NCBI GenBank assembly: GCA_005656395.1
Contig: SRSI01000077.1
Coordinates: 62,001-126,000 of the forward strand
DNA from: Strongyloides papillosus
Taxonomy: Eukaryota > Nematoda > Chromadorea > Rhabditida > Strongyloididae
DNA length: 64,000 nucleotides
Direction: 5' to 3'
Shown here: piece by piece, positions 25,130 to 36,059 of the stretch
How the letters are laid out: the number at the start of each line of letters is the position of its first letter
Numbering within the stretch: the first letter of the stretch is position 1
Position numbers and translations under genes: made by a program
Notes under the pieces: generated by a model
The model's database searches: none
Seen by the model: the letters and a program-made list of their open reading frames with translations, nothing else
What the model was told of the DNA's origin: nothing

Positions 25130-26875
25130 ATGGAAACATTTAGTCTATGTTATTTATTGTTTGTCTATCATTTTTTAATATTATTATGTGGTATATTTGT
25201 AAATTTAAATGGTACTTTAGCAGAAAAAAAACATGAAAAATTTAGTATAAAAATACGTCGAGGGCAATTTATATTTGATGAGACTGATGGGCAAATTTTA
25301 CCAAATGATTATGAATTTTTGTTAAGTCCTGATGCTGAAGATGATATACCAGATCGCATTTATGAGGATGTATTTCCAGATCTGCCACCACATGATTATG
25401 TACTAAGAGGAAAATATATGGGACTGGTAGAGACAAAATTTACAACACCTAAACCAATAACAACAAAATTTCCTCATACAAAACCACCAATTGAAATTCC
25501 AAAAAATTTCAAAGGTCAAAAAGATCGTTTTATGTAAGTTTTTATTTTAATATTGCATAAAATTAGATATAAAATAATAAACATATTAAAAAAATATTAC
25601 AACTAATACAATTATTATATAGTTATTGGTTTTTGTTAATTAAATTAAGGTATTTATATTTGGTAAATTTATGTAATGACTTTTTTAACACAATTAATCT
25701 AACTTAATTTATATTTTTAGATGGCTCAACTCACTTCATGATACTTTATTTCCAGATGACACTCGAACAAATAAGTAAGCTGAACGTAAAAACGATGTTA
25801 TATATTTAATTATACAATATTTTAGCAATAATAAAAATAGTAAAAAAATTGAACATAATGTTCCAGTGAAAATTAAAAGTGGAGGTCAAGAGAGAGATGA
25901 ATCAAAATTACATATTCAACAAGTAACTACTGATTTAGATATTAAAAAAAGAGTTGAGGAAAATAATAATATTAATGTATCATTAAAATCTAAAAATTTG
26001 ACTGGTGCAGTTAATGAACTTATTAAAAATAATAAGAAAAATGGTATTGATACTTTAACAAATGATTATAATGATAACATAAGGTAGGAAATTTATACAA
26101 TTGCATGTATATAATATTTTTTAGTTTTAATGATGCTCTAAAATTAGCAGAGATAGAAGCAAAGCGTGTTTTAGAAGAGTATAAGAGACGCGAAGAAGAA
26201 GAAAAAGTTAGAAAACAGGAGGATAAAAAAGTTAATGAGAATACTAAAAAACTAATACAATCATCAACATCTTCAAATTTAATATCTCACAAAGAAAATT
26301 CAACAGTTAATAAATTGGATAATGATAGTGAAAAAAGTATATCTACAACAAGCAATCCAAGTAGTGTTGCAAATGGAAATAATATTAATGATATTTTACT
26401 AGCAAAATTGTCTGATTTAACAACTACAACAACAGTGAAACCATTAACAACAAAATCCATTATAACAACTACTATTTCAAGAAATGATAATTTATCGGAG
26501 AATACCATCAATATACCAGTTAAAAGTGGTAAAACATCTAATAATGATATAACGTTATCAGCATCGTTTACTGTCCGAAGCGGGAAAATAGAAGCAACAA
26601 CGCCGTTAACGTTGGAAAAAATTAAATCAACCATTAGATCACAAGATTTTGTTGTAACATCAACAAAAAAACCTTTATCTAATATATCACATTGTCCAAC
26701 TTTAAATGCATATCGTGATGGTAAACCCCACCCAAAGACAAGCAAATTCTGTCAAACGATAATTCCAGGAATTCCAAATAATAACACATGTAAATGTAGA
26801 TATTTAGTTGGAAGTAGAGATTCAAATAATTGTCCTTCTTCCTTCTTGTATTTATGCAAACCATCTATTGGCTAA
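25130..26875 (+). CDS. Secreted or surface protein with Thr-rich linker and six-Cys C-terminal domain
   Basis: Four exons (25130-25533, 25721-25774, 25826-26083, 26125-26875) give 488 residues. It starts with a hydrophobic signal or anchor (YLLFVYHFLILLCGIFVNLNG). Then come an acidic region (SPDAEDDIPDRIYEDVFPD), a Pro/Thr stretch (TTPKPITTKFPHTKPP), a Lys/Glu-rich probable coiled coil (AEIEAKRVLEEYKRREEEEK) and a Ser/Thr-rich, probably O-glycosylated linker. The last 60 residues hold six cysteines with NTCKCRYLVGSRDSNNCPSS and FLYLC. The C-terminal pattern looks like a disulfide-stabilised extracellular domain, but the family was not recognised and no function is assigned. Exon 2 is only 54 bases. 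The antisense frame over exon 4 is a shadow. Confidence 0.8.
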
Positions 26876-27206
26876 AAAAACAAAAATAGTATAGTTATAA
26901 ATAATTTCAAAAATTTGTTAAATCTCACCTACCTATTGTGCCACATTTTTATTTTTATGTTCATAAAATTATATTAACATGTTTTGTTTAGGAAAAAAAG
27001 TACAAGTATTAACTATGTTAAAATAACAATACATTAAACTTATTAAATTTTTCTTATTATTAACATGAATAATTTATGTCATTACATTACTATGCTTTTA
27101 GTTTAACTAAGAAAAATTTTACTACTCATAAAAAAGTTTTTCTTTTATAATGATTTAATGTAAAAAATATAAACAATTCGAATGTTAAATGAGTATTGTA
27201 GAGAAA
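26876..27206. other. Short convergent intergenic spacer
   Basis: Between the 3' ends of two convergent genes; only 3' untranslated sequence is expected. Nothing specific seen. Confidence 0.55.
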
Positions 27207-27524
27207 TTAACAGTAATTACAAGATTTTCGACATTGTTGTTGTAACAAATTTTTATAAATACTATTTGTACACAGATTTTTTACTGATGAACATGTTGTT
27301 AATTTATCGTTACAAGAAGTGGATGTAGGTTTTACAGTGGTTGGTGATCTTGAAGTTGTTGGATTTGCTTGAATAGCTCCTTTAACACAATAGTTACTTA
27401 TACAAGAGTAATCTTTTGGACAATATCCTCTTTCGCAATTTCCAATTGTTGTTGTGTATGCTGATAGAGCAATGGTAATACATGCAGAAATCAAAACAAT
27501 ATGAAAATAATTTCTCATTATCAT
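27207..27524 (-). CDS. Small secreted ShK-domain protein
   Basis: Single exon, 105 residues. A signal peptide (about residues 1-22, ending ALSAYT) is followed by a short four-Cys segment (NCERGYCPKDYSCISNYC), a Thr/Ser/Pro linker (TTSRSPTTVKPTSTS), and a C-terminal ShK domain from CNDKLTTC to CRKSCNYC. Six cysteines in the order C-C-C-C-CxxC ending on the last residue are the ShK signature. ShK modules occur widely in nematode secreted proteins; some block potassium channels, but here a Tyr replaces the Gly usual before the last Cys and no channel-blocking Lys-Tyr pair is obvious, so activity should not be assumed. Confidence 0.88.
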   Translation of the reverse strand: MIMRNYFHIVLISACITIALSAYTTTIGNCERGYCPKDYSCISNYCVKGAIQANPTTSRSPTTVKPTSTSCNDKLTTCSSVKNLCTNSIYKNLLQQQCRKSCNYC

Positions 27525-28270
27525 GGTTAATTTATTTTAGAAGAAATAAAATTTCGAATGACTTTGAAATGGAAAGTTATGAGTAGATTTATATATTATA
27601 TTTAGATATATAAATACTTAAGGTATATTGATAAAGCAATAGTTTTTTTGACAAATAAAAATCCAACGGTTAAACAATTCATACGATTTGACATCAAACA
27701 ATTGTTATATGTAATGTAAATCAACTTTTGATAAATTTCTTTATTTTTAAGATTACAAGTGAAGTATTTGTAAAATTATTCATGTTAATATTTACAGATA
27801 ATGTGAGTCATACTTTTTACTGTCAAATTATCAAAGTTCATAATTAAGTATCATAAAAGTTTAACTTATTAATCACAACTCAACAAATTTCTTAAAAATT
27901 ATAAGTATATTAACTAATATTAACATTAAATATTTTAGTGATATATTTATTTAATTATTACAATTTATAGATAATGTTGTTTTTACTACACTTTTGTAAT
28001 ATGTTTTCCAATAATATGTGGTATTGATTTAGAAATATTTTTAAATTTCCGGAATATACTACTGATCAAATATTGCTCCATTGGATCTTTGTTACTCAGT
28101 ATATTTGATAACAAATTCATCTAAAAATTGATAAGATAAATGTATAAATATACAAAGAGTATAGTAGCATAGTATTTTTACTTGTTACTAAGTATGTCTA
28201 ATAATATATACTAATAAACAATAAATTATATACTTTTTATTTTGTTCAAAATTTTTTTTCAGATGCAAAA
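27525..28270. other. Divergent intergenic region with one small possible frame
   Basis: Spacer between the ShK gene (minus) and the CDF gene (plus). It contains the 44-codon minus-strand frame listed separately. TTTTTTTTCAG ending at 28261, ten bases before the CDF start, looks like a splice or trans-splice acceptor. Confidence 0.5.
27986..28120 (-). CDS. Possible small peptide or exon, unrecognised
   Basis: A 44-residue minus-strand frame begins ATG directly after CAATTTTTAG, a good nematode splice or trans-splice acceptor. It reads MNLLSNILSNKDPMEQYLIS and continues with a basic amphipathic stretch (FRKFKNISKSIPHIIGKHI) to TAG. The composition (Pro, Met, Gln, His, Gly) is unlike random AT-rich frames nearby. 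It could be a short secreted or cytosolic peptide, the last exon of a longer gene, or chance. No homologue was recognised. Confidence 0.3.
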   Translation of the reverse strand: MNLLSNILSNKDPMEQYLISSIFRKFKNISKSIPHIIGKHITKV

Positions 28271-29408
28271 ATGAATAATGATTCTGATGGTTTAAATAAC
28301 TTAAAAAAGAGAAAAATCAAAAATTTAGAAAAAATCGAAAGTCACCTGTATGATCTTAGTGTGAAAAAAAAATTTATTAATGATAATGTTGAAAGGTATT
28401 ATGAAAATCAAAGAGAAACTCTTAATACTTTTAAAGACGATCTTCTTAATTCAGCCCACATTACACATGTTAAGATGAAAAAAGATGATGATCCTGATGA
28501 AATTGCCAGAAAAAAATTTGATAATTTAATATCTAAAGTATCATTATCAATAAATATATCAAGATTATTTCTTAATTTAATAGCTTCAATTTTGTCTGGA
28601 AGTTATTCAGTAATAAGGTAGAATATTAAAAAAAAATTACTATTATTTTTTCTTATTTAGTACATTGGTTGATTCGTCATTAGACTTGACGACGGGTGGA
28701 ATTATATATTTATCGAATATTGCCATAACAAATACAAATAGTTGGTTTTATCCGAGAGGGAGACAAAGACTAGAAGTTTTAAGTGGTATAATATGTGCTG
28801 TAATAATGGGTATTGCTAACTGTATGATGATATTAAATTCTTTTCAAGCAATTGTAACAAATACAATAGACATTAATGTTGATAAGGCTACTGTAGGGAT
28901 TATGTTGTTTGGAATCTTATCAAAATTTTTACTATGGATTGTTTGTAAAACACATGATACTCCAACATCAAAAATATTGAGACTTGATCTCCAAAATGAT
29001 ATATTTACCAATATAGTAGCTTTATGTGGTGCATATATTGGCACAAATTACTGGATTTATGCTGACCCTTTCGGAGCAATAATAGTTTGTTCATGGATTG
29101 TTTCATCGTGGTATTCATCATTTAATGAGCAAATTCCTCTTTTAGTTGGAGGACACATTGAACAACAACAATATAATAGGATAATAAACTTATGTATTAA
29201 TCATGATGAAAGGATTAAATGTTTGGATCATCTTATGGTTTATCATATTGGTTCAAATGTTCAGGTAGAATTACATATTGTGATGGATGAAAATTTACCA
29301 TTAAAAGTAACACATGACATAACAGAAGGATTAACTCATAAATTAACAAACTTAGATTTTGTTGAAAGAGTTTTCATTCATTGTGACTATAGAGTAGATG
29401 GTGATTAA
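28271..29408 (+). CDS. Cation diffusion facilitator (CDF) transporter, Mn-CDF-like
   Basis: Exon 1 (28271-28617) and exon 2 (28661-29408) join over a 43-base intron to give 364 residues. The N-terminal 90 residues are cytosolic and charged, then come six hydrophobic segments. TM2 carries the metal-site motif DSSLD (in TLVDSSLDLTTGG), the DxxxD form of the manganese/iron CDF branch rather than the HxxxD of zinc carriers. Between TM2 and TM3, NSWFYPRGRQRLEVL matches the family's (Y/F)P.G..R.E. TM5 has DPFGAIIV. The C-terminal about 85 residues form the cytosolic ferredoxin-like domain (VQVELHIVMDENLPL). It is expected to move divalent metal out of the cytosol in exchange for protons. It is convergent with the ZIP gene next door. 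Confidence 0.93.
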
Positions 29409-29447
29409 AATATTATTCTTTTTTTAGATAATCAAAGTAAATTTTTA

Positions 29448-30479
29448 TTAATCAGAATGGAAAAATGTTTGAGCAAAGGTTATTGTTGAAAATCCCAGAA
29501 CAATAAAAAGTAATTGATGTAAATTATTATGTTCATTTTCTTTTTCCACAGAAATAATTTCAATAAAAGTAACATATAGGAATGTTCCCCCAGCCAAACA
29601 CTCTAAAAATAATAGAATTCCTATTCTCGTTCCTTCATTCATAGGAAGGTTTTGCAATATAATTCCAAAACCAGCTCCAATAGGAGTCATTAATGCATAA
29701 ACAATTATTGATACAATAATGAAATTTAGCCTCTTCCCATTTTCTTTTGATATCAATATCCCAACACTAAAGCTTTCAACACATTTATCAATTATTAATG
29801 ATATAAATAATACAATCATTCCATTAGATGTATCTTTAACACCTAATGCAATACCTTCAAAAACAGAATGTAAACTCATAATAACCGCAAATATAATTGT
29901 TTTTACAAGTGAATTATTATTTTTCAAATTATTTTCACCACTTATTATTGACACACTACGTATAGATACTTTTCTACTTAAATTTTCTATACCTGTATCT
30001 TTTAATTCATTGACAATAAAAGCTACATTTTGATCTTTCTCTTCAGTATTATTGTCTTTTGACGTATTAGAATGATTATGTTTACCAACTATCTTAATTG
30101 TTAATTCTTCAATAAAATATACAAGAAAAAAACCAAAAGCAATTAATATTTTTGTTATAGGAAATTCCATATCATAATTTGTTATTTTAACTAACTCATC
30201 ATACTTTTCACTATAATATAGTTATATTAATATTTTTAAATCTTACTTTATATGGGGGAATATATCAAGTAAACAAACAGCAAGGAAAACTCCACCACCA
30301 AAACACGATAATAATGATAATATTTTGGCATTCTTTTTAATTGTCTTTGTTGATTTAGTATTTTTATCAAGACTTTTCTTTGATATATAAGCAGCACAAA
30401 AACCAGCTATCATTGTTATTAAAAATAATGTTGCAATTAATCCTATCATCAATAGTGATTTATTTTCATTTGTAGTCAT
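29448..30479 (-). CDS. ZIP-family metal transporter (ZIP1-3 type)
   Basis: Exon 1 (30479-30247) and exon 2 (30210-29448) join over a 36-base intron to give 331 residues with eight hydrophobic segments. TM2 reads FGGGVFLAVCLLDIFPHI, typical of the ZIP1/2/3 group. The TM3-TM4 loop has a small His-containing patch (GKHNHSN). TM4 holds the metal motif HSVFEGIALG (His192, Glu196). In TM5 the first His of the usual HK...E motif is Asp219 (IDKCVESFSVG), one base from a His codon (GAT at 29789-29787). ZIPs bring zinc or similar metals into the cytosol; with the CDF exporter beginning on the other strand, the locus pairs an importer with an exporter, though shared regulation is only inference. Confidence 0.92.
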
Positions 30480-31167
30480 ATTTTAAAAATTTATTTATAG
30501 GTAAGAAATAATTACAAGTTGATGTCTAAATAAATATTGGTTTGATTATTTAAATAAATGTAAAAATTATGCTTGGTATTTTATCTATTAATATTTTTAT
30601 TAAACATCAAATGAAAAATAGTCATTCTTATCAATTTTTATCTCAATAACCTATTGATAGATTATCTAATTTTAATCATATAAACTTGTATATGCTATTT
30701 TTTTATGTCATTTTTGTAGGCGTTTAATAACAAAATTTTTACACTATTAACAATTATAAAAAAAATTTGATTTGTATTGAATTTAAACTTCATGTTTACA
30801 TATTTTTAAATTCATAATATACTATTTATTGTTGGTCTTTGAAAAAAAATATTAGAAATGTTAAGTTAACTATAATCAATAAATACCGAAAATTGGTCAC
30901 GTTTAAATGAAAAAAATTAGTTTTATCTAACCAAAGTATAAAACTACATTTTTATAGTTTTTTTTTTAGATTTTTATTTAAAACAAATTTTAAGAATACT
31001 ATATAGACAATTGCAATATTGCAAATTAAAAAATTTTAACAGATAAATATTTTATTTATTAATAAAAAATAAATCTTATAATAAAAGTTTACACTAGCTT
31101 TCAATTAAATTATTAATTTTTTTGTAAAAAATAACTTTAAATTTTTTTATTATAATTAGAAATTAAA
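30480..31167. other. Gene-free intergenic region
   Basis: Between the ZIP start and the 3' end of the phosphatase gene. No feature recognised. Confidence 0.55.
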
Positions 31168-34100
31168 TTACGTTTTTAAACAACCATCTCTCACGAAAAC
31201 TCTTCTCGCCATATTATAAAACTTTTGGTACGCATTTGGGTCCATATCATCTATTTGTTTTTTGAAATGATCAAAAACTACTAATAAAGCAAAAACGAAT
31301 TGACTGTATGTTTGTACAGCTTTGTAACGGTGTTTTCTTAGATATCTTAATCTTGCTATTGGATCAAATGATGGAAATAAATTAATTGTATCAATTAAAT
31401 AAATTATTAGTGCAAGAGTACCACTTCTTCCAATTCCTCCACTACAATGAATAGCTATATAATTATCAGTATCAATATTCATAATTTTTGTATAAAGTTC
31501 ATAGATACTTCTATGTTCGCAAGGAATACCTAAAAAATAATAATAATCTAATTTTTCATTTATTCTCTTACTTACTCTTATCAGGCCATCCTTGGTAATG
31601 AAGAATTGTAAAGTTGAATAATTCATCTTTCCCATTGTGAATAGAATACTCAGATTCTGAGATCATATTTTTGTCAACATCCATATATTTTGTTCTTGTA
31701 ACGATATAATTGCTTGTTTTAAAAATTTCATCAGACAATGGAAAGTATGGAACCCATTTACCAATTTTAATATGACTTTCATCAGGTCTCATTAATATAA
31801 CAACAACTGAGACTTTATACCTATAAATCATATCAAACATATCATCCATTGTATCTATCAATGGTGCCTAAAAAACAAATTTAATAATATTATTGTTTAA
31901 TCATACCTGACACAAAATTAATTTTCTTTCTTTATTATCATTGGTTTGATAGATAAATTTATTAGCATGAATAAATCCATTTACATCGTTTTTATTTTTT
32001 CCTTTTATAATTACTGAAGTCGAGTCGATGCATTCAATATCGTGATATCGGACTTTCCTAATATATTTATTATCAAGAGCAATATAAAAGAGTTTACAAT
32101 TTTCTTTAATATCATTATTGCTCATCTTTCCCAAACCACTAAATGCACACTCAATTTCTTTCATTTTTCCTGGATCAAGAATATTAACAAACATTAAAAA
32201 TTCACTTAAATCATCATCCATTTTAGCTTCACGAGTATAGAAATTATATAAATAATCATCATAATGCTTTGTAAATTCAAGACGACGTTCTGATGAATCA
32301 ACAATTATTCCATTTTTAAAAAATATTCCAACCAGAACTTTGATTACATAAGCGTATTCATAAGATGAAATATATCCACCATAACGTTGGTCACGAATTT
32401 TTTTAATAACATTAAAAGGATTTTCTAAATGTTCATAAGATGTCATGGCATCGTAAATGCAGGCACTATAAAGAAACATATAAACACGTGAACCAGTATT
32501 TTCTGAACAATGGACAAGGATATTTTTATTACGAGCAACTAAAGAAACTTCTTTGTGTAGATTGATAAGATGGTAGTCAGATTGAGGAATATCATTTTCA
32601 ATCCAATTATAAACATGAAATATTCTTAATGTTTTTGTTTGTCCCTTCCTACGAGATATCTCAAATATATGATCATAAGCATAAAGAAGATTTAGTTTTG
32701 TTTTTTTTACAAGTTTGACAAATATATCTCCATACATATGTTCGTTATCTGTCCAATAAACTTTATCAGAAAGTCCACCATGTAAATCTGTTTTTTTGTC
32801 ATAAATAATTGCAACAACTGTTCCAATATTCTCTTCATAAATCATCTTCCAGAAAGAATTTTCACTGTCTTTTGATGGACCCTAAAATAAGAAAATTTAT
32901 ACTTTTCAAATTTCTAGCTTACATCAGAAAGTATGTAAATTCTGTCTTTTGAATCCTTATAAACATAGTGGGCTTTTATTTTTTTTTCGATAATTTTGTA
33001 ACAAGATACTAATGAGTCATTAAAGAGATCATTTTTATCAGCGTCCACTTCTTCACCACCTTCAATAATTTTATCAAATGTATGGTCTTTTAACTTCTTC
33101 GAAATATAAATTTTATTATTAATATGCTGGCAGTACTTTTCAAATGATACATTTGAAATCTTTTTCCAAAATTTATACACATTTGGATTCTTTCTTTTAA
33201 GTTTTTTTGATAAATACCAAGGTTTTAACATACAATGATATAAAAAAACCATTATTGTTAACACAACGAAGATGACCAATAAACTAATGATTACAATAAT
33301 TAGATTTGCAGTGAGCTTATTAGATTTGTCCGTCAATTTTTGATAAAAGGATTTATTTTCCTCTTCCTTTTTCTTAATAGTACCAGAAACTTTAACAACA
33401 GAGTATAGTGTATTTCCTTTAGCATCTCGACCGATAACCTTTTTTATTCCTACAACAAAATGTGAAGTTATTGTAATTGTCCCACTTGGTGTACGATAAA
33501 TGCATTTTAATGTTGTGGTATGTTCATTAATATTTTCTAAAAAAATGAAATTGTCACGTGTTTTAAAAGCATTATTTGATTTGCTATCATTACTGGAACT
33601 TTTTAGCCAAATTATATCTTTTTTATACACTATCTTTTCCAGATATCCAATGTTCATCCTATCGATAGTACAATTTGGTTTATTAAGAATACCTTTTCTA
33701 GTATATAGTATATCTTTATCTTTAATTTTATGTTTATTAGCAGTAGGTCCAAAATAATATACACCTGATATATCCACATCTTTATCATGATTAGGACATT
33801 TGTACGTTAAATTCACCAAATCATATCCCTTGATATTAAATTCTGATTTTATTGAAGTAGTTGAGTTTTTAATAATTTCAATTCCATTTTCAAGGAACCT
33901 CATTCTTGAAAGAGTTATGTTCTCACCACTATAATATTCTAAATTCCTTCCTAAAGTAAGCTGTACTTGAATATTTTTACTTTTTCCATTTATTTTGATA
34001 GTATTTATTAATATATTATTGTGATATTTTATATCAATTATTTTGTGGTTTAGTAATTTTATTTTTGGACAATCATAATATGCTTCCAGTATTATACATG

Positions 34101-34731
34101 GTTCTTCAGTAACGTTAAAACTACTACTATTAGGTTTAATAAAGTAATAAAACTTCTTCTTTGGATAAACTTTTTGCTCATCGTTTGGATTAATTTTTAC
34201 AATATTATTATTTTTGTCCTTACTAAAAATTATGACATCTTTAGATTTATTTTTGCATTGCTCATGAGTTCCATCAACAGTATTCAATATTTTCTTTTTT
34301 TCTACTAACTTTTGATGGTTTTCCTCATTTTTCCAGTTCACCCTATAACTCCAAGTATAATTTTTCCTAGAAAAAGTATCATTTTCGATAACAACTGTTC
34401 CACATGTAATATTCATAGGCTCAAATGATTTTTTTGCTATAGGTATCCATCTAAACAGGTAATCTCCAGAAATAGTTATTAATTGTGAATTTGTCACGTC
34501 TTTATTAATATGAAATGAGTCATTTATACTTTGATGATGATAATTTGAATAGGGACACCTTATAATAATAATATCATATATTAATTTAATAGTTAAATCC
34601 AATGGAAATGTTGTATTTGTAATTTTTTTAGGGACAGGGTGAAAAAATTTCCAATGCTCTCCATTTTCAGTATGTATTGGTTGCTGCAGTATATAAAAAA
34701 CAATGACCAGGATGCATAATTGTAAAGACAT
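31168..34731 (-). CDS. Receptor-type tyrosine phosphatase with two phosphatase domains
   Basis: Four exons (34731-32923, 32881-31907, 31867-31576, 31529-31168) give 1145 residues. A signal peptide leads into an ectodomain of about 450 residues with many N-x-S/T sites and paired cysteines but no recognised module. A membrane helix follows at about 476-502, then a basic stop (KPWYLSKKLKRK). Phosphatase domain 1 (about 550-780) is degenerate: its WPD loop reads WIEN (W696) and its P-loop HCSENTGSR, with Ser at the position of the essential Arg. Domain 2 (about 800-1135) has WPDKSIP (Asp1024), IHCSGGIGRSG (Cys1054, Arg1060) and a Q-loop (VQTYSQFVFALLVVF), all intact. It should be a cell-surface enzyme acting on phosphotyrosine through domain 2. 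Confidence 0.92.
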
Positions 34732-35003
34732 TTTAATTATTATTGAGCAAAAAATCTATTAATTATAGAAATTTTACACTGAAAATTTTAATATAGTATC
34801 ATATTATAATAAAAAATTTTATTAAAAATATCAATAACATTAAAATTTGATAAAATAATCTTTTTATATTCAAAAAATTTTTAAGTTAGAATGAGCAGCG
34901 TTATGATACAACATTAAATCTTATATATAATATCTATTAAATTCCACTTTATGTAAATGAATATTTAAAATCATAAAATTAACTGTAAGTATATTTTAAT
35001 TGA

Positions 35004-36059
35004 TTAAAGAATAGAACTCTTAGTAATTTTAAAAATGGTAGTCATTTTTATTCCTTTATTTGTACTTTTTAGTATTTCATCTCTCAAATCTTTTGTTGTT
35101 AGCAGAAGTATATAAGGACCTGAGCAATAGAGACAATCAACAATTGGATATCTAAAATATATATTATCTTGAAAAATGTCAACATTTTATAAACATACGA
35201 GATATCATTTAATTTCATAGTTAAATAATTATCTTTTTCATATTGAGAATAAAATATTAATGATTGACATATTGAATTTAATAAAAGTGTTGTAAATAAA
35301 ATTCCCGAAATAAGCGATAATTTTACATGTATTTTTGTTGTTTCATTATTTTGATTATTATAATTCTCCGTATGAAAAATTTTTTGTTCATTCCAAATTT
35401 TTATTGCAGCTATTATTATAAAAATATATATCAAAACACACAAAATTCCTGAAAATATACATGATATTCCATCCACCAAAGCTGTTATTGTTGTAGTTTT
35501 ATTGTTGTATGAGAGACGTGTTGTTCCGGTAGATGATATCATGTAATTCATATAAATATTTGGATCTATTGATAAATACAAGACGTATGGTAATGGTATT
35601 AATATTATTACAATCATGGAAATAATTAAATTTTTCAAGCTCCATAAGCGATCATAGCGTAATGGAAATTGAATTGCTGTAAATCTGTTAGCTGCAAGAA
35701 TAATATGGCATAAATATATTTCTTGTTTCATATAATAATGAAATATGGTTGTTATTTTGGGTAGATGAATCCAAAACCAATTTCCATCAATTAATATAAA
35801 ATTCAAAAATCCATATTTTCTTAACCTCATTGAAAATAAGAATTGTAATAACATAACAAGTTCAATGAGAGACTAAAAATTTTTTTAATGTAGACAAATT
35901 TTTTACCTTAAAACCTTGAAGTTTAAAAAATGATCCCTTTAAAAAAATATTATGTTTTTTCTTTTTAAAAACAATAAAAATAATCAAAATATGAAGGAAG
36001 ATAGAAAAAATAGTAATCCACAATAAGACAATTTCATAAATTGGCATTAATGAAAACAT
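35004..36059 (-). CDS. Serpentine receptor, Srg family
   Basis: Three exons (36059-35907, 35872-35199, 35151-35004) give 324 residues. The last exon is easily missed because the exon 2 frame runs on through the intron; splicing GATATCTC|GTATGT to TTTTAG|ATATCC restores a family-like TM7 (YPIVDCLYCSGPYILLLTTKDLR). The TM3 end reads LAANRFTAIQFPLRYDRLW, a clear Srg signature. Extracellular loop 2 has an N-x-T site (NNKT). Intron 1 is only 34 bases. Chemosensory role inferred. It is more distant from the 8.5-15.4 kb receptors than those are from each other. Confidence 0.9.

Noticed and set aside
35099..35198. C-terminus of the Srg receptor read straight through to a stop at 35099
   Set aside because: The read-through lacks the conserved end of TM7; splicing 35199 to 35151 restores it and continues to 35004, so the read-through is intronic.
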